Positions 10,233 through 21,160 of a stretch of DNA of 64,000 nt are shown one piece after another. The notes under the pieces were generated by a model. The model ran no database searches and was not told the DNA's origin. It worked only from the letters and a program-made list of their open reading frames with translations. Within the stretch, counting starts at the first letter, position 1. Every line of letters begins with the position of its first letter. This DNA comes from Primulina eburnea (Eukaryota; Streptophyta; Magnoliopsida; Lamiales; Gesneriaceae), in assembly GCF_022965805.1 (NCBI RefSeq), contig NC_133114.1, positions 11,428,261 through 11,492,260 on the forward strand. The letters run 5' to 3'. The translations under genes and the position numbers were made by a program.

Positions 10233-11809
10233 TGATAAACATAAAAATTGTACATTAATTAAATGTTTTATAATATAAATATATAGTTTTTGTTTTATTA
10301 AATGTTTAAATATTATATGTTTTATAATAAATTGTATAAAATATAAGTTGTTGTGTAATTATAAGTTTTTACTATTTTTACAGGTTCGATAAAAGAAGAA
10401 TAAACTTGGCATTGCAAATGGGATTAAGATGATTCTTGGACCTGTAGAAAGTTGATGTTAATATCTACAATATTGATGGCAAGCATGAGATAAAAATCCT
10501 TTCACAATTGTGATCAAATTAAGCAACAATTAAAGTTACCAAAGGAGTGGCAGTTTTACCATGCTCTAGTATTTTGACCATATCTCTCAAATTACTTGGT
10601 CAAATATTCTGAAAAAAATACCACAACTAGACAACTCAATTATCCACATGTTTCATTTTATGTGAAGAAGCAAATTCGAAGAAGAAGACCTTCAAAAGTG
10701 ATGTGTAATATAATAATAATTTCTTGGAACACCAATGAAGACTTTTGTGTAAAAAAATAATATTTTATTTGTGGTTGTCTCCCCAAATTTGGCTATAAAT
10801 AGGGGTGTATTGTAATGTATGGAGATATCCCTCATTCTATGAACAAATCTTTGAGTTCATAATATTTCTCTCTATTTTTTTCTTTTATTTCTTCATTTAA
10901 ATATAATTAGCATGTTAATTTCAAATTCAAAGTTTTACACTTTGAATAATGAATAGCTAACTTCCTAAAGTTGAGATGATAAGGTGAAACTCTTGGCATG
11001 ATAATAAGGTTATTATAAGGTAAGAATCTATGTTTTATATTATTTAATCATTATTTATTGTTTATGTTATATTTATTTCTTTAAGTATTTTTATACCCTA
11101 CTTATAAGTGGGAGTTTTGATTTATTGTTGCTATATGTTACACTAAATTCTTGGAACCATTTAAATGTTAGTTTGGTATTACCAACCATTTAAAGTGGAT
11201 GCCTTGAGTTATTATATATAAATATATTATAATATTAAATTCTTGGAACCATTTAAATGTTAGTTTGGTTTTACCAACCATTTAACTTGGATTCCTTGAT
11301 TTACTATATATAAATATATCATAATAATATTTTCTTGGTACCATTTAAATGTTAGTTTGGTTTTACCAACCATTTAAAGTGGGAACCTTGATTTAGTGTT
11401 TACAAATATATATATAGCACAATAAATACTTGACCACATTTATAAGTTTTGGTATATATTATATACTTATAAGATAATAATATATAACATAATATAAATA
11501 TGATTATTTAATATATTGGAACCATTTTATTAAGTGATTTCAATATTGTTCATTAATGTTAATTTTATTAAAATGCCAAGAGTGGATCCTTTAATCTCAA
11601 CTACTTAAATTAAAATTTGAACAATTAAAATTTACCCATTAAAGATTCAATTAAAATTAAAAAGAAACAAAAACAAAAACAAAACAAAAAGACATTATAG
11701 TGGACTTGTAATTACCTTTGCTTCCCTGTGGATACGATATTCGTACTCACCGAATTATATTACTTGTGGACAACCTGCTCTTGGGAGTGCAACAATCAAA
11801 GTCGCAACA
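10233..11809 (+). repeat. 3' LTR of the Athila-type element
   Basis: 1577 bp, nearly identical to 382-1965. The 7-bp length difference lies in the CAAAAA repeat. It carries the same TATA box (10794-10801) and 93-bp repeats. Confidence 0.96.
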
Positions 11810-11814
11810 ATTGG
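11810..11814. repeat. Target-site duplication (right), ATTGG
   Basis: This is an exact copy of 377-381. Removing 382-11814 restores the leader of element A. Confidence 0.95.
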
Positions 11815-11906
11815 ATCAGTATTGATTCTAGATCAGCAGTAAGATGATCAGAGGAGGATTGAAACAGAATTGTGGTATTTGTTACTAATCTATTTGATTA
11901 TTAGAT

Positions 11907-13430
11907 ATGCCTCCGAGACGAGTACCAGAACAGGGAAGTACATCCAATCCTCCAATGGATGTCACACCGACTCCAATGGAAACATTATTGAAACGATTTC
12001 AATCATTTCATCCGCCAACCTTGAAAGGCACAGAGAACGCTGTAGAGTGTGAGAGTTGGCTTGATGATATTGAGATGCTGTTCGAATCCTTGGAGTATAC
12101 AGATGAGAAGAGAGTGAAATTGATTGGACATCAGCTGCACGATGTTGCCAAGGACTGGTGGATCACGAGGAAGAGAGCCATGGAGCATAGAGGTACGATT
12201 ATCACCTGGAATATATTCAGAACTGAATTTTATCAACGATTTTTCCCAGTGTCGTACCGGAAGGATAAGGGGGCGGAGTTTGCCAACCTCAAGCAGGGAC
12301 AGATGAATATAGAGGAGTACGTGTCAAAGTTCTCCTCCTTGCTGAAATTTGCTCCACATGTGGCTGACAGCGAAGAAGCTACTGCTGACCAGTTCATCAA
12401 TGGCCTGAACCCCGACATTTTCACATTGGTGAACACAGGGCGACCGGATAATTTTACTGATGCCCTGAACAGAGCTAAGGGAGCAGAAGCCGGTCTGATG
12501 AGACAGAAAGGGGCTTCATTTGTGCCTCCAGCACCGAGACCACAGCAACCACCTCCCAGATTCGAGGGTGGCAGCAGTAGTGGAGGAAAGAAAGAATTTT
12601 TGAAAGCCGGGGGAAAGCAATTCAAGAAATCTGGCAGTAGTTCTTCCAGCTCCGGTGGTTCCAGATTGAGCCAGAGTTACACTGGAGTTTATTGCAAGAC
12701 TTGCGGAGGAAGACATGCTACTGAGCAATGCCAGGGAGTGACTGGTAGTTGCAATTTCTGTAAACAGCCGGGACACTTTTCTAAAGTGTGTCCCCTGAGA
12801 GGTTCCCAAAGATCGCAGGGGGCCGAGTCATCGGGATCAGCAGCACAGACTGAGAGACGATCAGCTACTGTTCATACATTCCAGCCAGTGCCAGCTCAGT
12901 CACAGCAGAGGCCAAGAGGAAGCCAGACAGTTGGTCAGCCTCCTAGACAGCAGGCCAGAGTCTTCGCTTTGACAGAGGAGCAGGCCCAGGAAGCACCAGA
13001 TGGCGTTGTGGCAGGTAACTGTTCTTTATGTGGTTATTCTGCTTACGTATTAATTGATACCGGTGCTTCACACACATTTATTTCTGAACGATTTGCATTG
13101 AGTCATGCATTGCCTGTAGAGTCTTTAGCTACTGTAGTGTCGGTATCTTCGCCTTTGGGGATAGGTTTGATATCTGTAAATTCTGTTAAGCGTTGTGTAC
13201 TACAGTATGACGGGCATGAGATTGAGTTAGATTGCATCGTACTTGGATTGTCTGACTTTGACTGTATTATCGGTATTGATATGCTGACCAAGTACAGAGC
13301 GACAGTTGACTGTTTCCACAAGAGAGTGAGATTCAGACCAGATATGGCTGAAGAGTGGAAATTTTACTGGAAGGGTTCTAGATCGAGAATTCCTTTAGTA
13401 TCCGTATTATCTATGACTCGATTGTTATAG
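11907..13430 (+). CDS. gag: Element A gag-protease frame (ends at an in-frame TAG)
   Basis: 507 residues of Tekay/Del-type gag followed by protease. It starts at an ATG with MPPRR, the usual start in this group (compare C at 42515). The gag core spans about 30-200. Two zinc knuckles follow: C263-X2-C-X4-H-X4-C and C282-X2-C-X4-H-X4-C. The aspartic protease motif is D384-TGAS. The frame ends at TAG 13428-13430, where element C has CAG, so it is a truncated gag-pol rather than a natural gag end. It begins 92 bp after the Athila insertion. Confidence 0.88.
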   Translation: MPPRRVPEQGSTSNPPMDVTPTPMETLLKRFQSFHPPTLKGTENAVECESWLDDIEMLFESLEYTDEKRVKLIGHQLHDVAKDWWITRKRAMEHRGTIITWNIFRTEFYQRFFPVSYRKDKGAEFANLKQGQMNIEEYVSKFSSLLKFAPHVADSEEATADQFINGLNPDIFTLVNTGRPDNFTDALNRAKGAEAGLMRQKGASFVPPAPRPQQPPPRFEGGSSSGGKKEFLKAGGKQFKKSGSSSSSSGGSRLSQSYTGVYCKTCGGRHATEQCQGVTGSCNFCKQPGHFSKVCPLRGSQRSQGAESSGSAAQTERRSATVHTFQPVPAQSQQRPRGSQTVGQPPRQQARVFALTEEQAQEAPDGVVAGNCSLCGYSAYVLIDTGASHTFISERFALSHALPVESLATVVSVSSPLGIGLISVNSVKRCVLQYDGHEIELDCIVLGLSDFDCIIGIDMLTKYRATVDCFHKRVRFRPDMAEEWKFYWKGSRSRIPLVSVLSMTRLL

Positions 13431-16388
13431 AATGGAGCAGAAGGGTTCCTTGTATATTTAGTAGACTTACTGAAGTCGAGTCCAGCATTGGAAGATCTGC
13501 CAGTGGTACGTGAGTTTGCTGACGTCTTCTCAGATGAGATTCCGGGATTACCTCCAGTTAGAGAAATAGACTTCAGCATTGAACTGATGCCAGGTACAGT
13601 ACCGATTTCTAGAGCTCCGTACAGAATGGCACCACTTGAACTGAAAGAATTGAAAGATCAGTTGGAAGATTTACTGGCCAAGGGGTACATCAGACCAAGT
13701 GTGTCTCCTTGAGGTGCTCCAGTACTGTTTGTAAGAAAGAAAGATGGTTCGATGAGACTCTGCATCGACTATCGGCAACTGAACAAGGCAACGATAAAGA
13801 ATAAATATCCTTTGCCTCGTATTGATGATTTATTCGATCAGTTGCAGGGTTCTTCGGTATATTCCAAGATCGATTTGAGATCGGGATATCATCAGCTGAG
13901 AGTCAGAGATTCTGATATCTCAAAAACGGCATTCAGAACCAGGTATGGACACTATGAATTTATTGTCATGCCGTTTGGTCTGACGAATGCTCCAGCTGTG
14001 TTCATGGGATTGATGAACCGTATCTTACAGAGATATCTCGATGATTTTGTGATTATTTTCATCGATGATATTTTGATTTATTCAAAGAATATGAGTGAGC
14101 ATGCTTAGCATTTAAGAACTGTGTTGCGAATTCTAAGGGCTGAGAAGTTATATGCTAAACTGTCGAAATGTGAGTTTTGGCTAAAACAGGTAGTATTTTT
14201 GGGTCATATTATATCTGGAGATGGTATATCAGTTGATCCCAGTAAAGTGGAAGCCGTGATTTCTTGGCCAAGACCGACATCAGTACCCGAAATTCGCAGT
14301 TTTATGGGTTTAGCGGGATACTACCGTCGTTTTATTAAAGATTTCTCGAGTATAGCTAAACCAATTACTCAGCTGACTCAGAAGAATGCTCCATTTGTTT
14401 GGTCTAAAGAATGTGAGACCAGTTTTCTGGAGTTGAAGAAGAGGTTGACCAGTGCACCGGTGTTGACTATTCCATCCGGTACTGGTGATTTTGTGGTTTA
14501 TTGCGACGCTTCTCACTGAGGGTTGGGATGTGTGTTGATGCAACGAGGGCATGTTATTGCTTATCCCTCAAGACAGCTTAAACCACATGAGACCCGTTAT
14601 CCAATTCATGATCTAGAATTGGCAGCCATTGTCTTTGCATTAAAGATATGGCGACACTATCTTTACGGTGAGAAGTTTGAGATATATTCTGATCATAAGA
14701 GTTTGAAATATCTGTTTTCACAATCTGAATTGAATATGAGGCAACGAAGATGGCTTGATTTGCTTAAAGATTTTGATTGTGAAATCAAATACTATCCAGG
14801 AAAGTCTAATGCAGCGGCTGATGCACTAAGTCGAAAGGTATGTTCTTTATCCTTATCGACGATTGGTGTTTCAAATTTGATAGAAGACTGCTGTTTGTCT
14901 GGATTAGAATTTGAAACAGATTATAAACCGTTGAGACTTTATACGGTGCAAGTAGAACCAGAGCTGATTATGAGAATTAAGGCAGCTCAGAAAGTTGATC
15001 AGAATGTACAGAAATCAGTATCGATGGTTAGAGCAGGACATCGATCAGAATATTAGGTACGTGATAATGTTTTATAAGTGAATAATCGTCTAGTTGTGCC
15101 GAATATTTCAGAGTTGAGACGACAGATATTGTCAGAAGCGCATAACAGTCGATTCAGTATTCATCCTGGTGGCCGAAAGATGTGCAATGATTTGAAAAGA
15201 TAGTTCTGGTGGAAACAAATGAAGACTGATATCGCCGAATTTGTTTCCAAATGTCTGAATTGCCAACAGGTGAAAGCAGAAAGAAAGAAACCAGGAGGTT
15301 TATTACAGAGCTTGTCCATTCCTGAATGGAAATGGGATCACATTTCCATGGACTTTGTGACGCAGTTGCCGTGTTCCTCCCGAGGTTGTGATGCGATTTG
15401 GGTCGTGATTGACAGATTGACCAAATCCGCATGTTTTATACCGTACAAGATGACGTACAGATTTGACCAGATGGCAGAGATCTATGTCAGAGAAGTGGTC
15501 AGATTGCATGGAGTGCCGAAGTCGATTGTATCAGATCGTGATCCTCGATTTACTTCGCACTTCTGGCAGAGTTTGCAGCAAGCTCTCGGTACGAAGTTAC
15601 ATCTGAGTACCGCATATCATCCACAGACCAACGGACAGTCAGAGCGGACTATCCAGACACTGGAGGATATGCTGAGAGCAGTAGTGCTAGATTTCAGCAC
15701 CAATTGGCAAGATGCATTGCCTCTTTGTGAGTTTTCGTACAACAACAGCTATCAGATGAGTATTGAGATGGCACCATTTGAAGCATTGTATGGAAAGAAG
15801 TGCAGATCCCCTCTTTATTGGGATGATATCTCTGAAGTACCTAAGATTGGACCAGATATGATCAGAGATATGACAGAAAAAGTGAAGCTAATTCGAAAGA
15901 AAATGAAGGCAACGCAAGACAGACAGGCCAAATATGCCAATGTTTGACGCAGACCGTTGGTATTCGAGGTAGGAGACCGAGTATTTTTAAAGATTTCACC
16001 TTTCAGAGGAGTTTTCAGATTTGGCAAGAAAGGAAAACTGTCTCCACGATATATTGGGCCTTATGAGATTCTCGAGAAGATAGGAGATCGTGCCTATCGA
16101 CTCGCTTTACCGCCTTCATTATCTGGGATACATGATGTCTATCATGTATCATTATTAAGGAAATACCTTCCTGATGCTTCACATGCTATTCAACCAGACG
16201 AGGCCGAACTAGATGAGACGTTGAGCTATGTCGAGAAACCGATTCAGATTATTGATCGTAAAGAAAAACAGCTCAGAACGAAAATGATTCCACTTGTGAA
16301 AGTTCAATGGACTCGTCATGGTACTGAAGAAGCAACCTGGGAAACTGAATCAGATATGAGACAAGAGTTCCCAGAGTTATTTAGATGA
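13431..16388 (+). pseudogene. pol: Element A pol (RT, RNase H, integrase, chromodomain-like tail), broken by stops
   Basis: The frame continues from gag without frameshift but is broken at 13710 (TGA), 14106 (TAG), 14517 (TGA), 15054 (TAG), 15075 (TAA), 15201 (TAG) and 15945 (TGA). RT runs from about 13500 with FIDD near 14058-14069. RNase H runs from about 14500 to 14840. Integrase follows from about 15085 (CX2C at NCQQ) through the catalytic core to about 15700, and a chromodomain-like end lies near 16290-16385. Element C provides an intact comparison for most stops. Most fit single C-to-T or G-to-A changes. It cannot make active enzymes. Confidence 0.9.
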
Positions 16389-16473
16389 TGTAAATTTCTT
16401 ATACAGTTTTGTATATATACTCCTTGTTGATACGAATGAAATGTTTGTGATTTCGAGGACAAAATCGTATCTT

Positions 16474-16486
16474 AGGAGGGGAGAAA
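16474..16486 (+). promoter_or_regulatory. Polypurine tract of element A
   Basis: AGGAGGGGAGAAA lies directly before the LTR start TGTAATGCCC. Confidence 0.9.
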
Positions 16487-16617
16487 TGTAATGCCCGAGA
16501 TTTTTCATCGTGTTAAATTATGATTATAGATTTTTAATCAAGACGATTATGAAAGGGCTAACCGAAACACGAGAGGAGATCACGTGTGAAAATTGATGTG
16601 CAAGGACAGTAGCATCG

Positions 16618-16887
16618 GCGCACATGCGCGAGTATACGCGCGCACATGCGCGAGAGGTCCAGAGGGGTTGGCGCACATGCGTGACTGAATGCGCGCACAT
16701 GCGCCAAACAGGCAGAAGACCTCACGCATATGCGCGGAAGATGTCGCGCATATGCGCGAGCCTATGCAAGTGATGTCCAGAAGACATCGCGCATATGCGC
16801 GGAACTAAGTCGCGCATATGCGCGAGTTGCCTAGATCGAGACCAGTAGGTCTCGCGCATATGCGCCAGAAATGTCGCGCATATGCGG
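16618..16887 (+). repeat. CpG-rich palindrome array in the U3 of element A
   Basis: About ten copies of GCGCAYATGCGC, a 12-bp palindrome with slight variants, are spaced by 10-35 bp of other sequence. The last copy ends 49 bp before the TA-run. The same motif fills the U3 of element D. Confidence 0.9.
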
Positions 16888-16934
16888 GAGACATGCAGAA
16901 TGAAGAAGTGACATTTGGCGTTTTCATGTACGTT

Positions 16935-16936
<2 letters not shown>

Positions 16937-16988
<52 letters not shown>
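16937..16988 (+). promoter_or_regulatory. TA dinucleotide repeat at the TATA position of the A LTR
   Basis: An uninterrupted run of about 26 TA units. In the other LTRs a short TATATATA lies at the same distance from the palindrome array, so this looks like an expanded TATA box. Confidence 0.6.
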
Positions 16989-16991
<3 letters not shown>

Positions 16992-18326
16992 GCAAAGCTT
17001 CTTCAGAAAAGAAGGAAACGGAAGCTTCGGGGGAAAAGTGCTTTTGATTCTAAAATTCGATTTTATGATCAATCCGTCCGTTAGATTTTAAATCCGACTT
17101 CGGTACTGTGTTCCTAGCAACGCAAGCTACAACTGGACGTAAGTTTTACTACGTTTTGACATGTTTGGGAATTATGATGTTGTTAGAATTGAATACACGT
17201 CATATATGTTGTTCTTGACATGTTAGACAACGTAGAATCGAAGTCAGATTGAGAAACGGATATCATATGGAATTGTTATGAATTTCAGAATGAAATTGAC
17301 CAGAATTGATATCAGATTGGTACAGTGGTTGATTGTAAATTATTGGAATTGATATAGAATGATATAGTATTATCAGTATCGCAAGATTGTACTGTTGTAC
17401 TATCAGAATTTGATAAAACAGAGATGTGGTGATTTGATTAGAATATTGATACAGAATATATTGATATTGTCATTGCCAGATTGAACAGTGACAGACTTTG
17501 AATCAAGACTTTGATTGTATCAGATCGACAGTAAGAAAGGTATAAATAAATGTTGATTCGGGATTGTACAACTCGAGTTAGGTTTGACTTGAGTTTCCCT
17601 AAATCACATACTTTATTTTATTGCATTGATATTTGCAGATTATCAGATTGATATGTTACTGTATTGACTTAGAACAGAGTCAGAGTCCGAGTCTAGGGCA
17701 GATCAGCCTAGCTAGGGCAGAACCGCCGAGTCTTTCTCAGAACCGATAAGACTCTAGACTTACGGTGTATCGAAGAGCCTTAGATGTAGATCGACGTCTA
17801 TCTCAGACACTCGATACAGAATGCCAAAGTCTAAATTAGATTGGGATCCCTAGATTTGAGATAAGATAAGATTAGATCACGAGTCATTGATTCATGTAGT
17901 CAGACTAGATACATGTTTTGATGTTTGTTTATGCTTTTATATATGTGTTATATGATTGCATTTAATACATTGTTTATACTGGGATATTTATATCTCACCG
18001 GAGTTATCCGGCTGTTGTCTTGTTTGTATGTGTGCATGGCAACAGGTGGGACAGGTACAAGGTCACAGAGGTGAAGACAGATCGAGATTAGATTGGTGAT
18101 ACCGGACTTGGACTAGAGCTAGGGTTTAAACACTTGATAGTAGTTGTTGAACCTGATTATGTATGTTTGTATATTTTATCAGATCTACACTTTTATACTG
18201 ATATGTATAGGAGTTTAATTCAATTGCCTTCCGCATTTTAAAAGAAAAAAAAAATTAGACCCTGATTATTATAATTGATTTAGTCCCAATGACGATTAAG
18301 AACATGATTAGCGTCCCCACAACATT

Positions 18327-18515
18327 GCTATACTAGTTTGTATTTAAGTGTTGAAACAAGACATGTTTGTATGTATGTTTGTTAAAATAAAATAGAGACA
18401 TCTTGCTTTACTTATACATTTGATTTAATGTTAAAAGCAAAAAATTTGACCCACATTTTCTAGAAAATATCCAATTAATCCCAAAAAGAATTGAGTTAGA
18501 GCCCGGGTCCCCACA
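18327..18515 (+). repeat. 3' end fragment of a C-type LTR (+ strand)
   Basis: It ends GAGCCCGGGTCCCCACA and matches the end of the element C LTRs in divergent form. Element A appears to have inserted into this LTR, since ACATT (18322-18326) lies at the junction. The rest of the host element is outside the window. Confidence 0.7.
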
Positions 18516-20359
18516 TGCATTGACATTTCTATGGACTTTATTTTGGGGTTGCCTAGGAATAAGGAGGGGAGGGATTCTATGCACTTGTGAGGACTGTAGA
18601 GATGTGGCAACATTACTTGAGGCCTAAGGAGTTTGTGATCCATACAGATCATGAGTCTCTAAAGCACCTTAAGGGTCAACATAAGTTGAACAAGCGGTAT
18701 GCCAAGTGGGTGGCATTCTTTGAAATATTTTGTGGCAAGTTTAGCCCATAAAGTCTTCCAAAAGTAACTCAAGAATTTAACATCGCGATCAGAAACAATA
18801 GTCCTAGGCATGCCATGCAACCTAACGACTTCTCTAAAGAACAAATCCGCAATTTTTGAAACATCATCGGTTTTATGAGGATGTACTTCCGGAGGAGTTG
18901 CCTCAAGGATTACCACCATTGAGGGGAATCGAGCAACAAATCGATTTCGTGCCTGGGAGTGCATTGCCAAATCGTCCAGCCTATAGGAGCAATCCGGAGG
19001 AGACTAAGGAGCTTCAACGGCAGGTAAGTGAGTTGTTAGATAGGGGTTTTGTGCGTGAGTCCATGTCTCCTTGTGTTGTACCTGTTTTATTAGTTTCTAA
19101 GAAAGATGGCTCATGGCGTATGTGTGTAGATTGTAGGGCAATCAATAACATAACCATTAAGTATACGCATCCCATACCTAGACTAGATGATATGTTAGAT
19201 GAGTTGCATGGTGCATGTATTTTTAGCAAAATTGACTTGAAAAGTGGTTATCACCAAATTAGGATGAGGGAAGGTGATGAGTGGAAAACAGCTTTTAAAA
19301 ACAAGTACGGATTGTATGAGTGGATGGTTATGCCATTTGGTTTAACTAACGCTCCTAGCACCTTTATGAGGTTAATGAATCATGTCTTGCATGCACACAT
19401 AGGATGACAAGTAGTAGAAAACAACAATTTTGTGCCATGTTTAGCCCATAAAGTCATCCAAAAGTAACTCATGAATTTAACATCGCGATCAGAAACAATA
19501 GTCCTAGGCATGCCATGCAACCTAACGACTTCTCTAAAGAACAAATCCGCAATGTTTGAAGCATCATCGGTTTTATGATGATGTACTTCTGGAGAAGTTG
19601 CCTCAAGGATTTCCACCATTAAGGGGAATCAAGCACCAAATCTATTTCGTGGCTGGGAGTGCATTGCCAAATCGTCCAGCCTATAGGAGCAATCCGGAGG
19701 AGACTAAGGAGCTTCAACGACAGGTAAGTGAGTTGTTAGATAGGGGTTTTGTGCGTGAGTCCATGTCTCCTTGTGCTGTACCTGTTTTATTAGTTCCTAA
19801 GAATGATGGCTCATGGCGTATGTGTGTAGATTGTAGGGCAATCAATAACATAACCATTAAGTATAGGCATCCCATACCATCTTAGAGAATTTATGATCAC
19901 GATGCTTCAAGTATGGGCAAAACTTGGCACAAAATGTTTCAATGAATTCCACCCACTTGTCATGCCGCTTGTTCAACTTCTGTTGACCCTTAAGGTGCTT
20001 TAGAGACTCATGATCCGTATGGATCACAAATTCCTTAGGCCTCAAGTTATGTTGCCACATCTCTAGAGTCCTCACAAGTGCATAGAGCTCCTTGTCGTAT
20101 GTTGGATAGTTAAGCGCTGCTCTATTAAGCTTTTCACTAAAATATGCCACCGGCCGTCCTCCTTGCATCAGCACTCCACCAATACCTATACATGAAGCAT
20201 CGTCTAGGCATGCCATGAAACCTAACGACTTCTCTAAAGAACAAATCCGCAATGTTTGAAGCATCATCGGTTTTATGACAAGCTATAAAATGTGCCATCT
20301 TAGAGAATCTATCCACAACAACAAAAATAGAATCCCTCCCCTTCTTAGTCCTAGGCAAC
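18516..20359. repeat. Mosaic of alternately inverted CRM-type pol fragments
   Basis: In order: integrase (+, 18516-18585), RNase H (+, 18590-18725), integrase (-, 18727-18875), RT (+, 18876-19402), integrase (-, 19403-19570), RT (+, 19571-19880), RNase H (-, 19890-20190) and integrase (-, 20200-20359). The integrase(-)/RT(+) pair occurs twice with a 700-bp period (18741 versus 19441), and both copies switch strand near the same TTTTATGA. No fragment is a complete gene. Confidence 0.8.
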
Positions 20360-21145
20360 TGATGTGAATCTTTGTACGAACGAATAGCAAACACGATTAA
20401 AATCAAATCGCGCTCTCAATTCAATAACGAACAAAGAATCGTTGGTGTCCCGATCTTTTGAATATAATTGAATGTGTATTATTCACCTCTAAATTTTAAA
20501 AACTTAGCAATAAATATTCACGAGAATAAACAACCGAAATTATAACGAACCTTCAAAGAACAAGCCCTTGAAAATCCGCACAAGAACGATCGACAAACGC
20601 CACAAAGTTTAAAACTTTGATAAGTTTGATTTTTGAAGCACAAAGCAAAAAGCCTTGAAAGTTTGAGAGAAAAATCTCAAAAGTTTGTATAAACTCAATA
20701 ATAATCTGAATTGTGTTCCAAAATTTCGTGCAAACATGTTTTAATAATAAAAAGATATCACAAATCTAGACTCCAAAATAATTAAAACTCTAGAAAAGAA
20801 AATTTTCCCGCCAAGCCGTCAAGGACACGGACCCCGTGTAGGCCTCCGTGTGTAGGTCCGTGTACACTCGGGAAACCAATCTTCAGTTGGAAACAATGGA
20901 CACGGACCCCGTGTCCACATCCGTGTATGGGTCCGTGTACACTCGGTCTTCGCGAATGTCATAGGACACGGACCCCGTGTACTGGTCCGTGCTCAGGTCC
21001 GTGTAGAATCTGGAATTCTTCATCGTCGGCTGTAAAGGGCACGGACCCCGTGTGTAGGTCCGTGTGCAGGTCCGTGGAGTCTCGGCCGTCTCCAACAATG
21101 CTTGAATGATGTTCCCTTGGCCTCCCAACGTACTCCCATGCATCA
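20360..21145 (-). repeat. 3' LTR of element F
   Basis: About 786 bp; on the - strand it starts TGATGCATGGG after a purine tract and ends TTCACATCA. Matching TGATG/CATCA ends support the boundaries, but no second copy is present to confirm them. Confidence 0.6.
20823..21080 (-). repeat. CACGGACCCCGTG palindrome array in the F LTR
   Basis: Four copies of an inverted-repeat motif (CACGGACCCCGTG), each followed by one or two TCCGTGT words and an ACTCGG-type end (ACTCCACGG variant at 21067-21080). The B LTRs have the same design. Confidence 0.85.
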
Positions 21146-21160
21146 CGACCCCTTCATGCT
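21146..21160 (-). promoter_or_regulatory. Candidate polypurine tract of element F
   Basis: On the - strand AGCATGAAGGGGTCG lies directly before the LTR start. Confidence 0.5.

Larger units (their letters stand above)
382..11809 (+). mobile_element. Complete Athila-type Ty3/Gypsy retrotransposon carrying virus-like and LOG-like cargo
   Basis: The order is LTR (382-1965), primer site, a single gag-pol frame (2096-7405), a virus-like cysteine-rich ORF (7573-8118), a LOG-like ORF (8329-8967), a long A-rich 3' noncoding region, polypurine tract and LTR (10233-11809). Perfect 5-bp target duplications flank it. The two LTRs are nearly identical; the clearest difference is the length of a CAAAAA repeat near 1810-1850 versus 11662-11690. 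All large frames are uninterrupted, so it is young and may be competent to move. The DLGAS protease motif, the TGGCGCCGTTGCCGGG primer site and the long 3' region with extra ORFs fit the Athila lineage. Extra 3' ORFs in Athila are usually env-like; here they are not. Confidence 0.95.
1..18321 (+). mobile_element. Element A: Tekay/Del-type Ty3/Gypsy retrotransposon, split by an Athila-type insertion
   Basis: The order is left LTR end, primer binding site, leader, gag-protease, RT, RNase H, integrase, polypurine tract and right LTR, all on the + strand. The left LTR is cut by the window edge. The leader is interrupted at 382-11809 by a younger element. The RT style and an integrase C-terminus ending in an EEATWE-type chromodomain-like tail place it in the Tekay/Del chromovirus group. 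Its pol carries eight in-frame stops, so this copy is dead. The right flank (18322-18326, ACATT) is a candidate target duplication, but the left partner lies outside the window. Confidence 0.9.
16487..18321 (+). repeat. 3' LTR of element A
   Basis: 1835 bp, from TGTAATGCCC to CCCCACA. It contains a palindrome array (16618-16887), a TA-repeat promoter (16937-16988) and a transcribed part that ends like 1-213. Confidence 0.92.

Noticed and set aside
18516..20359. A functional CRM gene copy
   Set aside because: Pieces are on alternating strands, incomplete and repeated; no continuous polyprotein is possible.
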